64,000 bases of DNA from Charina bottae (GCA_023362775.1 JALMGJ010000004.1:82331798-82395797), one strand, 5' to 3'. Positions 9,349 through 20,750 are shown, counted from the stretch's first letter. Notes: generated by a model not told the origin, from the letters alone. Numbers and translations are program-made.

Positions 9349-10754
9349 CTGTAAGAAATAATACAAAAGTTACATTATATACTGTTTAATTTTTTTGAAG
9401 TCAAACTTCAGAGAAGCAGGAAATCTTTACCACTTACTAGAATATAATGGTTGTGATGGAGATGAAGGAAATTAGTAAGAATATAGCAAACTATTGCTAA
9501 GAAACAGTATATACTGTAATTCAATTTTATTGTATTCAATTTTTTAAAAAGTCAATGGAAGCTATACAAGAAGAGAATAACCATCAGCTATATATTTCAC
9601 TTAACTATTGAAGTTAAAGGAATGTGTGGGTGTGGAGGAACTGCCAAAATAACATTTGAAGAGAACATTATTTCAAAATATGTCATTTCTTGACAATCTT
9701 TTTTTCAAGTATACACTGTTTTCTCCAGCTTAGGCCAATAAATGGTCTGACAAGCATTAAGCAAACAAAATTTTACTTTTTGTATTTTGAAATACAGCCT
9801 ACTTTGAATATTTAATTTCTTGTTATATTTTTACTGATTTTACCCCAGAAGGAGAAACTGAAAATATATTTGGTAAATAAACATCTCTTATGCTTATCAG
9901 GGGACATGGAAAGAACCAAGAGGTTCTTTCTTTGGAAGTTGTGAATATTTTCAAACATGTCCAAGCATTTTGATATGCATACCATAAATAAATTATTTTT
10001 AGAAGGAATGTTTGCTAGGTAAAGACTTCAGAAAATAATAGTGCTGGAACAAGATGGAAAAAAAGTTTAAAGCTATTTACATCCTACAAAAACACATAAA
10101 CCTAATATATACATTAAAATTGAGCTATAATTGTTTTTAAAGAATATATAGTTTAAAATGAACTGTTTAAGTTAAGAGAGCAGAAGAATAACAGTGAGGC
10201 TTCACAGAACCATAAATCAAGTCTCAAATTTAATAACTCTGTTCATCAATGAATATACCCAATTCAATGAGATTTATGATAAGAGCATGCAGTTTCAAAA
10301 GAGGACTGACAACTCAAACAATAAGGTCTGAATCAACATCACATAAATAAGGAAGTAGTTTTTAGAGCTCCAAGTGATTTGAAGATTGACATAAAGTGTT
10401 TGAATCACAGAGAACCTCTCCATGAGTGTCCTTAAAGATATTTTTGTTTCTCTCTGCATATTATACATGACATACTGTATGGAAACAAGGTGTTAACACA
10501 CTTCATTGTGCCATTAATTTAAATTACTTAAGTTCAGTATGTTTTTGAATTGAATTAAACATTCATTACATTTACTAACTGGAACAAGTGAACAAGTAGT
10601 TTAGTTTTAAAGGTAACAAGATTCTTGCTGATCACACAAGCAAAAATACAACAATGTATCAGAAAGTGAAACATTTTTGTATTTTGTATTTGTATTTATT
10701 GCAAAGGAAGTTGTCAAAATAACTAACCAATGAAATCTGTTAAAAGATATAAAT
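9349..10754. other. GBE1: GBE1 intron, no recognised feature
   Basis: AT-rich intron between two GBE1 coding exons. No element ends, conserved frames or repeats were recognised before the SINE at 10.76 kb. Confidence 0.6.
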
Positions 10755-10759
10755 GGATG

Positions 10760-10990
10760 TAGGTCTAGATAGCTGCTGGGCTAGAAACCAGGAGACTGTG
10801 AGTTCTAGTCCTGCCTTAGGCATGAAAGCCGGCTGGGTGACCTTGGGCCAGTCACTCTCTCTCAGCCCAACTTACCTCACAGGGTTGTTGTTGTGGGGAA
10901 AATAGGAGGAGGAAGGAGCATTAGGTATGTGTGCTGCCTTGAGTTATTTATAAAAATAATAAAGGTGGGATAGAAAATAAATAAATAAAT
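10760..10990 (+). mobile_element. tRNA/CORE-like SINE
   Basis: Contains the tRNA-derived B-box-like GAGTTCTAGTCCTGCC, the MIR/CORE-like GTGACCTTGGGCCAGTCACT and an L2-like tail ending in AATAAATAAATAAAT. Related copies occur at 56.74 and 61.5 kb. Confidence 0.75.
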
Positions 10991-11209
10991 ATTTTCAAAT
11001 AAGTCAAATTGAGGAAAAATGTTATCCTGGATACAAAATTTTATAAACAACACAAATAATTTGTTTGAAACTATCTTAGAGAAATAATGCAATATCTAAT
11101 AAAGTTACTTTTTAAATTTTTTAAAGTGCAATTTCTTTCTGATTAAAGTGCTGAATATACAGAGAACTGATAACTATTATATAACATTTTAAAATTATAT
11201 ATACTTTAC

Positions 11210-11394
11210 CTGAGGTGATGCAAGCCAGCCAAATCTTTCTTCCAATTTGTTCATATCTCTGTCAAACGCATTTAGGAATCTATAGCGAAGAAGCTGATCA
11301 TCAGCTAAATTAAACTGTCTCCTCGCATAATGGTAGCTTTCATTATTGCCTTGTCTAGGAAAGTCCAACCATTCTGGATGTCCAAACTCATTAC
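11210..11394 (-). CDS. GBE1: GBE1 coding exon (NEFGHPEW...ASPQ)
   Basis: 185-bp exon (2 bases + 61 codons). It begins GT AAT GAG so that the split glycine codon is completed; the donor is CAG/GTAAAG. It encodes [26 protein letters not shown] and [18 protein letters not shown], matching human 541-601. The acceptor is odd: the TAG is preceded on the minus strand by a run of about eleven A, and the pyrimidine-rich stretch sits further upstream. Confidence 0.95.
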
Positions 11395-11724
11395 CTATTT
11401 TTTTTTTTAATAAATGGAAAGACATGAAAAATATATGGATCTTCAGTAAATATCCTTAGAAAACTTATTTAAATGTAGGTGCAAAACAAAACCCCGAAAC
11501 AATGTTTAAAAATGTTGCTAAAATGTGAATGTTGAAATCTTTAAACTGTCTATGATAGTTTTACTTACTGTAAAAATTTGCTAGATACTAAGCAAATTGA
11601 ACAAGTTTGTATTCCTCTATTATCATGTACTGTTTAAAAATCATCACAACTTAATGACAGGGAAAGCAATTTAAAAACTATTACTCCAACCCATTTGTCA
11701 TTATATATTAGATTTTTTGATAGA

Positions 11725-12110
11725 AGTCATTCATCATTGGCGATCACTCATAGCCGAGTAAGATTGTCTTCCAAAGGTAAAATTTTAACGGTGGATCCAT
11801 AAGTGGCTATAAAGGCTAATTCTGGATCCGCACAACCTCCCACAATGAGGGCATAGGTTTCCAGGTGGGATACGGTCATGATGAGGGTTTGCCTGACGTG
11901 CCTTCCTTTTAGCTCTTTTCTCCTTTTCGCCCTGTACTCATGCTTCTTCAAAGTCCATAGCGCCATTAATAAAGGATGACCTCCAATTGAAACGCTCATG
12001 AGTTCTGCAAATTACTTGGGAAGATAGGCGGACTAATGTTAGCGTATTAGAAGAAGCGAAAACCACCAGCATTGATGGAAGTAGGCTTGAACTAAATCAA
12101 TCAAGAGGAC
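11725..12110. mobile_element. Unclassified interspersed repeat with LINE-like remnant
   Basis: A moderately GC-rich block starting near GGCGATCACTCATAGCCGAG that stands out from the AT-rich intron. It is followed by a short plus-strand remnant (about 12003-12090) reading VLQITWEDRRTNVSVLEEA, which resembles the C-terminal region of RTE/CR1-type LINEs. The family is not recognised. Confidence 0.4.
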
Positions 12111-12707
12111 TTCCTATAAACTATAATAAATTATAGAAGAAATTGAGCAGACCATGGCATGTTTAAAATAGTTATAACTCCCAAATTCACCCCACCTATT
12201 TGATAGAAACAAAGGAGCCTGCATTAAATGAAAGATTGGGAGTGTTGAGCCATCTGGTGCCCTCTTGATAGTTTAGACTAGGGCACCTGACCTAAAACCC
12301 TAGATGGAAGACATATCTAGACTTTCCACATATGAACTGACTTTATTGTGAAAAGTCTGATTAATATGATTCCATGGGGTCAATGTTTATTTTTTGTTTG
12401 TTTGTTTAGGATCCCTTGTATATATAATTATTCTAAGTTTTATCATATTTTTGTTGCTATTTATTTGATTTTGTCTTTGATATTACTTATTATTTTATTT
12501 GTTTTTTAATTTTTTAATTTCTGTTACATATTGAAATGCAATTAAAAAGCATACTGTACCAGCAATCTGGGTATTTTTAAGCACAACCTAGACAAAAATC
12601 ACAAACAAATCTTTCTCAATAAATTATGAATGAAAAAATTATTAGGAATCAAATCGGAAAATGGTTGTTGTGGGTTTTCCGGGCTGTGTGGCCGTGTTCT
12701 GGCAGTT

Positions 12708-12758
12708 CTGGTTCCTAACGTTTCGCCAGTCACTGTGGCTGGCATCTTCAGAGGACAG
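12708..12758 (-). ncRNA. Hammerhead-ribozyme-like motif, PLE family B
   Basis: Minus strand order: stem I arm CTG-TCCT, core CTGAAGA, extra T, stem II GCCAG / CTGGC (with a further CAC/GTG pairing inside), GAAAC, cleavage triplet GTT, stem I arm AGGA-AC-CAG. Stem I pairs UCCU with AGGA and CUG with CAG around a 2-nt bulge. Stem sequences share nothing with family A, but the architecture is identical. Confidence 0.55.
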
Positions 12759-12892
12759 GAGCACAGCTAGAAGATTCTGTCTGGGCCCAAGTGGAGGGTG
12801 TGTGTGTTCCTGCTGGTGTTTATAGCTGCTGAGAGGGTGTGTGTCTTCTGTGGGTCATTTACAAGAGATTAGAAGAGGGTTTATTGTGGTGA

Positions 12893-13483
12893 TTAGGGGG
12901 TGTGGTGTGTGGGATTAGCACATCTATTGTGTGAGTCGTTTGTATATTTCTGTGGTTGAGTAGAGTTCATTGACCTTTTGCAAGCTGTGTTTTTCAGGAC
13001 TGGCAGCCAGGTTTTGCTGATTTTTAAGCTTTCTTCTTTTTTATTGAAACTGTGTTGGTGTTTATGTATTTCAATGGCTTCCCTGTATAGTCTAACATAG
13101 TGGCTGTTGGTGTTGTCCAGTATTTCTGTGTTTTCAAATAAGATTTGGTGACCAGTTTGTTTGAGAGCATGTTCAGCTATTGCAGATTTTTCAGGTTGCT
13201 GTAGTCTGCAGTGTCTTTCATCTTTTTTTATCCTGGTGTGGATGCTGCGTTTTGTGGTCCAAATGTATACTTCTCCACAGCTGCAGGGTATGCGGTAAAC
13301 TCCTGCAGCGGTGAGGGGGTCCCTTTTGTCTTTTGCTGATTTTAACATTTGTTGTATTTTTCTGGTGGGTTTGAAGACTGTTTGGAGGTTATGTTTTTTC
13401 ACTAGTTTTTCCATGCGGTCCGTGACTCCTTTAATGTAGGGCAGAAATATTTTGCTTGTGGGGGGCTGTAAAACCCACAACAA
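12893..13483 (-). CDS. PLE family B GIY-YIG endonuclease region (partial)
   Basis: 196-codon frame from the C-terminal part of a Penelope-like retroelement protein. It reads FLPYIKGVTDRMEKLVKK, then FKPTRKIQQMLKSAKDK, then the GIY-YIG core GVYRIPCSCGEVYIWTTKRS (the usual YIG is WTT-altered here), IHTRIKKDERHCRL and SAIAEHALKQTGHQI. The reverse transcriptase is missing, so this is a 5'-truncated copy. A usual PLE cysteine pair (CSC) is present. Not expected to be mobile on its own. Confidence 0.85.
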   Translation of the reverse strand: MLWVLQPPTSKIFLPYIKGVTDRMEKLVKKHNLQTVFKPTRKIQQMLKSAKDKRDPLTAAGVYRIPCSCGEVYIWTTKRSIHTRIKKDERHCRLQQPEKSAIAEHALKQTGHQILFENTEILDNTNSHYVRLYREAIEIHKHQHSFNKKEESLKISKTWLPVLKNTACKRSMNSTQPQKYTNDSHNRCANPTHHTP

Positions 13484-13910
13484 CCATCAGATTCCGGCCG
13501 TGAAAGCCTTCGACTATACATCAAATCGGAAAAAGTTAGCAGTTTTGGTTTGACATTTTGGTCTGGAAACTTTACATCTCTGTGAGTAATTTAAGGTTCA
13601 GAGCTTGTCTTGTCTGGTATGAATGGTTTTCTCACTTTTATGCAAAGCAAATTTTGGACTAACGAATGTATGAAGAGAAATATTTTAAAATCACAATACA
13701 TCAAGTATGTCTTATAGTCCTTGTTCCTGAAATGCATTGTTGAGAACCAGAGCTGCATATAAAACATTAACTCCAACCAAAATATGAATATTGCATGGTT
13801 GGTTCAATGGTAGTTAGCAAAAGTGTGCTTTCCTATTGGCTCCTTCAGAACTTTTCAGCATCTACGAAGATATTCTCTTTTGCAATTCTGTCTAGGTGAA
13901 AATCTTAGAC

Positions 13911-14230
13911 CATAGCTTTCCAAACTGTGTGTCGGGACACGTTAGTGTGTCGGCTGCAGTGTCTGTGTGTGTCGCGGCTGCTGCTGCCTCCGAGCCCTGC
14001 CAGGATTCCATGCAGGTCCTAGTGCCTGCCTTGTGCCTTGCTGCCTCCAAACCTGCCCTGCCCGGATTCCACGCAGGTCCTAGTGCCTGCCTTGTGCCTT
14101 GCTGCCTCCAAACCTGCTGTGATTCCGCGCAGGTCCTAGTGCCTGCCTTGTGCCCTGCTGTAAGAGTGTGTCACGAAATGATGCATGTCTAAAAAGTGTG
14201 TCACCAACATGAAAAGTTTGGAAAGCTCTG
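13911..14230. mobile_element. hAT MITE (TIR CAGAGCTTTCCAAAC family), copy 1
   Basis: 8-bp duplication TCTTAGAC (13903-13910, 14231-14238). Ends CATAGCTTTCCAAACTG and TTTGGAAAGCTCTG are inverted repeats. The interior holds about three units of a ~60-bp tandem repeat built on GCAGGTCCTAGTGCCTGCC. An open frame inside is repeat-derived. No transposase. Confidence 0.85.
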
Positions 14231-14636
14231 TCTTAGACTGTATCATGTTGGCCAGGAGAGGTAGGAAATGAAGTTCCAAATACCTGGACAGCACCAGTCT
14301 ACCTATCCTCATCTAAAAAGCATTGATAACATAATTCTTGATAGGTGCGTTGAACATTTAGTTCTCAGCCACAATATGGTAGATACCTCTTTGAGGAAGG
14401 CTGCTGTAGAGGTAGCTCATGTTATGGCATTCACCAAATGCTTTGAATGCTATACCCTCAAGAAGCAAAATGTAAAGCAAAGTTACCAAAAGCCAATTCT
14501 CTTTTCTCCAGTGCCAAATTTGGATCCAAAGTATTATGGAATTAATTCTATGAACCTGTTGTATTTACCAATCAAAGAGAATATTTGTAGCTCAGGATTG
14601 AACTGTGGAGTCCTTGGTGCTCTCTAAGCCTTGTTG

Positions 14637-14689
14637 TTTTCTTGCAGACATTTCATTACCAGACTAGGCAACATCTTCAGTGCGAAAAG
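14637..14689 (-). ncRNA. Hammerhead-like motif, PLE family C, left arm
   Basis: Minus-strand CTTTTCGCA, CTGAAGA, T, stem GTTGCC with GGTAAT, GAAAT, GTC, TGCAAGAAAA. A decayed version of the well-kept copy at 40.47 kb. Confidence 0.45.
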
Positions 14690-15275
14690 GGAGTGGGACA
14701 CGCTCTCTGTTTATATACCATGGCTTGTCCTGCTTGTGTTGATGGAGGTGTTGTTCTCCCCTTGCCAAGAATCCACCCTGCCATGGATTCTTTGGCTAGT
14801 GCTGGGTTTATGGATGTAAAGAGTGTAATGACATCGAATGACACCATAATTTCATCTTCTTCTATTTTTAAGTCTTTGATTTTCTGGAGGTACTGTGAAG
14901 CACTTTGAACCAAGCCAAATCCAGAAATGCTAGAGAATTCCTGGAAGCTTGGCACTCAGATAAAGCAGCCATCAACAGACACATAGAGGTAAACAACATT
15001 TACATACCATTCATAAGAGACAATAGAAAAGCCAAAAGACCAGAACACCACCTTGCCAGCAATCAACACCCAGATATGCAAAGATTAACACCAGGATTAG
15101 CACCAGAGGGACAATCAAACAGCACAATATACCCTAATCAAGGAACGATTAACTCAGTCAATCAACCAAGCAGCAAACAACAGCCCAATCAAGGAACTCC
15201 TAAGGGGAGAACAACACCTCCACCAACACAAGCAGGACAAGCCATTGTATATAAACAGAGAGCAAGTCCGACTCC

Positions 15276-15328
15276 CTTTTCGCACTGAAGATGTTGCCTA
15301 ATCTGGCAATGAAATGTCTCCAAGAAAA
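15276..15328 (+). ncRNA. Hammerhead-like motif, PLE family C, right arm
   Basis: Plus-strand CTTTTCGCA, CTGAAGA, T, stem GTTGCC/GGCAAT, GAAAT, GTC, then a changed stem I arm (TCCAAG instead of TGCAAG). The core is present but stem I has decayed. Confidence 0.45.
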
Positions 15329-15359
15329 CAAAAAGGCTCAGAGAGCACCAAGGACTCCT

Positions 15360-16447
15360 GTTGTACTTATTTTTTTCTTCATAGAATACCTTATGCTGCA
15401 GAGCAAACTGCTTTTGAATTTGAAAAATGTCAAAATGTACTGTGTTATTGCATTGGGGATGGTTTCTGATACTGCAGGGGGCGGGGAGATAAGAAAAAGA
15501 TTGCTGGATATGCATAAGCCTTGAGGCATAAAGTTGCTGTCTGAAGCTCATCTGGGGCTACAGATAAAGCAATGAAAAGGGAAACTAAAAGACAATATTT
15601 AGAATATAACAGCTTTATCATGATTATTTAAATAGCCATTTAACAATCATGGAACTTAATAGCTGTTATTCTTGATATGCTAAGTACTCAGTAATCAATT
15701 ATAGCCTGCTGTATGTACACAATGCATTGTATTTGACACAAAGCAAAACGTAACTTTAATATAATATGCAAATGTCATGTTTTCCTTTTTCACTCAACTT
15801 TTCTGGCAAGACAGACATGACATGGTTTTGACTTTTCATTTAATCACAAATATGCTTAATTTCAACTATTAGTAACGGAAACACACTCAAAGTAGAAGAA
15901 GGTTTGTTTGAATGCAAAGATGTCTGCAAGTTCATGTCTATTCAGGTATAGGAAGAAAGAAGAAGAAACACAAAGTAATTATACTTAATTTTCTATTATA
16001 TAAATATATTAAATAAAGAAGGAACAAAGTAAAGAAGAGGGCCTAATCCTGTAGCATTATGATATAAAAGCTTTCAGAATGGTCAAATAATAACAATAGG
16101 GCTATACAAGATAATGCAATACAAGGGGAAAAAACCACAATAATTTGCTGTAAAGAACTAAATAAATTTTAAAAATTAATAATTTAAAGATATTTTAGTA
16201 TAATATATAATGTATAACTAATATTTTTTTACAATTAGTTTTACAAAATAAATTATTTTTTTCCTCAACAACTAGAACCTTATCACGTTGCTAAATTAAG
16301 GCTGTGAGCCTGCTTTCTATTTTTTTCTTTCCCTCAGTCTGTAGTGGTTCAAGGTATAACTTGGTAAAAATTGGCTGAATACAAGCCAATATGAGACAAC
16401 ACTTGGAAGAGAGATAACAAATTTGCATTTCATGAAAATATGATGCA
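15360..16447. other. GBE1: GBE1 intron, no recognised feature
   Basis: AT-rich intron. No element or coding signal recognised. Confidence 0.6.
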
Positions 16448-16458
16448 TATTGACCTTA

Positions 16459-16791
16459 GTAAAAGGTAAAGGTACCCCCCGCACATTTGTGTAGTCGTGT
16501 CCGACTCTAGAGGCCAGTGCTCATCTCCGTTTGTTAGCCGAGGAGCCAGCATTGTCCGAAGACGCTTCCACGGTCATGTGGCCGCATGACTCTCGCGGAA
16601 TGCTGTTACCTACCCACCGAAATGGTACCTATTAATCTACTTGCATTTGCATGCTTTCGAATTGCTAGGTTGGCAAGAGCTGGAGCTAGTGCAGGAGCTC
16701 ACTCCGCATGCAGGGCTAGGATTCGAACCTCCGAACTTGCAATCTTCCGATCGACAAGCCTGGCGTCTTACCCGCTGAGCCACCATGCCCC
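16459..16791 (-). mobile_element. Sauria-type SINE, copy 1
   Basis: Complete SINE flanked by the 11-bp duplication TATTGACCTTA (16448-16458, 16792-16802). On the minus strand the tRNA-derived head includes GGTGGCTCAGCGGGTAAGAC and a B box GGTTCGAATCC. The tail contains AGTCGGACACGACT, which resembles the BovB 3' end and fits mobilisation by BovB. Confidence 0.9.
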
Positions 16792-16802
16792 TATTGACCT
16801 TA

Positions 16803-17285
16803 TTTAGACATTAATTAAAAGGTACCACTGCAGTTGAATTTTTGAATTATATATACCTATACAACTATCAGTGAAAAAATGATATATTGACAACAGTCTT
16901 AATCCATAATTGTAAGGGGAGCCATATACTAAAGTCCTAATCATTGTGTTGACAGCTTACAAAACATGAATTTATATGGTATTCTGTAAATACATTTTGC
17001 ATAATTTTTTTCTACAGTCTTTTGTTACTCCTTAATAGAGGCCCATTGGGCCACTGAAACTGTGTTGATCTTTCCCCTTTTCAGACTGCTTTGATAGTAA
17101 TTCTATACACCAGAGGTCTTCTAAATATCGAAGCTAAACTACTGAAACAAAAGGTCAATAAAGCTATATGACAACAGAAGCAGCATTATTTATTTGTTTG
17201 TATGGTTGAGGAAAAAAATATTTTTTTAATCTGTTGAAATGAGATGAATCTTTTCATCTTAGATTCTGGCACTAGATTTAATTGT

Positions 17286-17338
<53 letters not shown>

Positions 17339-19047
17339 AAAGTATACATTTTTCTACCCAATAAACAAAATAACTAAACAGAACAGTAGCATAGCATGTC
17401 TTGCCTTTATTAGCCACAGCTTGATCATGCCTTTACGTAAAATGGGTGACATCACAAAAGTATCCATTTTGCCACTTTACTGTAGCAAACAAAACATTAA
17501 TTTACTTGTTTCAGCTTATGCCATAAAGTAAGTGGCAGAGACTTTACATAATAAATTAACATAGATATTAAAATGAGTAAGTCTAAATGTTTATAGACAA
17601 TGTTAAAGGGAACCCCAAAACAGCAGGTAGACTCTTGTACTCCTAATATTCTGTGGTTCTCTGATGGTAACCACATGCCCATGACCTAAGGTTATTTTGA
17701 TTTTTGTCTTGAAAGCTGATTAGCATTCTTCTAATTGCTGATGCTCTCTCCTAGTTCTATGATGCTTGCATTTAGATGCAGATTTGTTAACCAGGAAGAT
17801 TCCCTAAACAGACAAAGGGACAAGGAATTCAAAAGTAGATATTAAAACAAAAAACAAAAAAACACCTAGTCACCTGAGGATTATGGGAGACAACTATAAA
17901 TTCCAGTTTTTTCTGCTATAATGGTGAAAAATTGACACTTGCATATATGATATATTCACATTGCTCTAGTGTAGCTAAATTCTCTGCAAAATATATAAAA
18001 TCTGTGAAGTAAGACTATAGCAAATACTGAAATCTAGAATTCATTTTATGGAGTTGAAGTCAATTACCACTGATTGAGAACAGTTCATCTAGAAATGCTA
18101 TCAGCATGCCTACACAGCCCAGGGATCCACTAGATACTTAATTATAGTGCAAAGAGAACTGCAAAAGGTGTCAAAATTGACAAGCATCAGAGCTATCTGG
18201 TACCTTCATAACTTCCTGCAGAAATGTGCAAAATAACCCTGTCAAGATATTTTTGCAGACTTCCCCAGACTCACTAGCTCTAAAAAGAGCCATTAAAAAT
18301 TTGTCATTTAAAGAAAAAAGAATGAACACCCCAAATGACAGATGTCAAGCTTCATGAATAAATTAATATGTATGAAGCAACAGACATTCAAAATTACAAT
18401 CCATGATTATTTATATCCTTGTAAGCTATTATACACAAACACACCAAGCATAATACATAAATGACTAAATTCAACATTTTATATAGCTCTAAATTGTACA
18501 TTTATTATAAAACAGATAAACAGAGTTGTCTAAAATGCTATTATAATAGAAAACACACAGGAAGGAAGTCCCAAAAATATAAAATCCACCTTAAGTATAA
18601 TAATTTCCAAGAAGACATTAATATACCCTTTAGAAAATAGGCTTTTGCATGAGGAATATACTGACTCTAAAAGAGTATCTTCTTTGGAGTTGTATATTTT
18701 CAACTCCGACTTAACAATTTGCAACATACTTATCATTGAACACACATGATTTCCACCATGGTTTGTACAAAATGCTGAAGCTTCATAAATTGTTGTTTGA
18801 AAGCATCAATAATATTCTAAGGCCAGTATCCGAATATCACAAATGCTAACCTGATCTAGATTTGCATTATTTTTCTCTACCACATCATAAAATATAATGA
18901 TTGGTACTTTCCCAAAATAACTAATTATGTATTATGTTATCATATTCTGGAGCAGGCCCCATGAATTATGAAAATAAAGTTTGAAATCTACAAATTGATA
19001 TATGGACAAACTAACATTTACATTTAAAATGCAACTCTTTGTTTAGG

Positions 19048-19048
<1 letters not shown>
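16803..19048. repeat. GBE1: GBE1 intron with an (AC)n microsatellite
   Basis: Mostly featureless AT-rich intron. A 44-bp AC dinucleotide run lies at 17289-17332. Short open frames here show no family signature. Confidence 0.65.

Positions 19049-19049
<1 letters not shown>

Positions 19050-19089
<40 letters not shown>
19050..19089. repeat. (ATT)n microsatellite at L2 3' end
   Basis: Perfect ATT trinucleotides directly abutting the 3' end of the minus-strand L2 element, likely grown from its A/T-rich tail. Confidence 0.95.
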
Positions 19090-19092
<3 letters not shown>

Positions 19093-19248
19093 CAAATTTA
19101 TCACCGCCCATCTCTACTGCACTAGACTCTGGGCGGTTTACAATAAATATTAAAATTAAAAAACCTATAAATCATTAAAATACAATATCATAATAAATAG
19201 AAATATAAAAAATCCAGAGGATGGTAAGATCATAAAAGGAGGTTATTA

Positions 19249-20560
19249 TTAAGCTAACCACCCCCAGGAGGAACTGTCACTTCCTTTGTCCCAAGCCAGG
19301 CGGCAGAACCAGGTTTTTAAAGACTTCCGGAAAGCCAGGAGGGAGGGCGCCTGCCTCACCTCCGGGGGCAAGATATTCCACAGGGCGGGCGCTATCGCAG
19401 AGAAGGCATGCCTCCTGGACCCCGCTAGATGGAATTCTTTTATTGTCGGGGTCCGTAGCATGCCCTCCCTGCATGACTGGGTGGGGTGGGTAGATGTAAT
19501 TGGGATGAGACGGTCCCTCAGATACCCTGGCCCCATGCCATGTAGGGCTTTAAAGGTGATAACCAACACCTTGAATTGGACCCGGAAGCAAACTGGTACC
19601 CAATGCAGCTTGCGGAGCAGTGGTGTTACATGTGCTGATCTTATTGCACCTGTCACAGCTCGAGCGGCTGCATTTTGCACCAGCTGAAGCTTCTGGATAC
19701 TCTTCAAGGGTAGCCCCATATAGAGCGTGTTGCAATAATTTATATGAGAGATGACAAGGGCATGAGTGACTGTTCGTAGGGCCTCTCGATCCAGGAAGGG
19801 GCACAACTGGCACACAACCCAAAGCTGTGCAAAGGCCCTCCTGGCCACGACTTCCACCTGCTCTTCGAGCAGGAGTCGTGAGTCCAGGAGGACCCCCAAG
19901 CTCTGGACTGAATATGAATGGGGCAGTGCCACCCCATCCAGAGTTAAACCTGACAGCTTCCTGGAGGCCAAGGGGCCATCAATCCATAGCCACTCCATCT
20001 TACCAGGGTTCAGTTGAAGCCTGTTGTTCCCCATCCAGGCCCCTACAGCCCCTAGGCACTGAGATAGGGTGTTAACTGCAACACTTACTTCACCCGGGAT
20101 GGAGATATACAATTGAGTCTCATCAGCATATTGGTGATACCTCATCCATGATGACGGATGATCTCGCCCAGCGGCTTCATGTAGATGATAAATAGGAGAG
20201 GAGAGAGAACTGAACCCTGTGGCACCCCACACAGGAGGGGTCAAGGGTCGGATCTCTCCTCCCTTATTACCACCGATTGTGAGCGGCCCTGGAGGAAGGA
20301 GGCGAACCAGCGCAAAACTACACCGCCCACCCCCAACTCCCTGAGTCGCTCCAAAAGGATACCGTGGTCAACAGTATCGAAAGCCACTGAGAGGTCCAAG
20401 AGAGCGAGAATGGATGCACTCCCTCCATCTCGATCCCGCCAGAGATCATCCATAAGCGCGACCAATGCAGTCTCTGTCCCATATCCCGGCCTAAAACCTG
20501 ACTGAAAGGGGTCTAGATAATCCGTTTCATCCAGAATCCTCTGGAGTTGCAATGCCACCA

Positions 20561-20593
<33 letters not shown>

Positions 20594-20717
20594 GGGAGAC
20601 AAGACGAAAATTGTTCAAGACAGTGGGGTCCAAGGAAGGTTTATTGAGGAGGGGGTGCACCAGCACCCCCTTAAAGACTGCTGGGAACACCCCCTCTCCC
20701 AAGGTTGCATTAATCAT
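19249..20717 (-). pseudogene. L2 reverse transcriptase remnant
   Basis: Two overlapping frames. 20241-20717 reads NNFRLVSHLPFLGKVIEKVV, DYLDPFQSGFRPGYGTETAL and LLDLSVAFDTVDHGILLERL (RT motif A). 19249-20244 continues with YHQYADETQLYISIPGEVS, where the catalytic motif is YADE instead of YADD, then LVISHINYCNTLYMGLPLKS and LQLVQNAAARAVTGAIRSAH. A frameshift near 20242 separates them, and the altered motif C suggests the copy is dead. Confidence 0.88.
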
Positions 20718-20750
20718 CCCCTGGACCCAACCACATGTGACCTCCCGAGC

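Larger units (their letters stand above)
12662..13519 (-). mobile_element. Penelope-like element, family B
   Basis: 858-bp insertion flanked by the 14-bp duplication ATCAAATCGGAAAA (12648-12661, 13520-13533). On the minus strand it starts with an inverted piece of its own terminal sequence (TGGTTGTTGTGGGTTTT occurs in opposite orientation near both ends), then a coding region, then the 3' tail with a hammerhead-like fold. Fully nested in GBE1 intron. Confidence 0.88.
14571..15358. mobile_element. PLE family C, head-to-head inverted pair
   Basis: Two 5'-truncated copies of one PLE join head to head. The left half reads on the minus strand: an RT fragment (IQKIKDLKIEEDE-like, then MVSFDVITLFTSINPALA) followed directly by the 3' tail. 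The right half reads on the plus strand: KSRNAREFLEAWHSDKAAI, NNIYIPFIRDNRK and the same 3' tail. The outer arms (14607-14765 and 15200-15358) are inverted repeats ending GGAGTCCTTGGTGC / GCACCAAGGACTCC. A degenerate 14-bp duplication (about 10 of 14 matching) may sit at 14557 and 15359. Confidence 0.75.
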
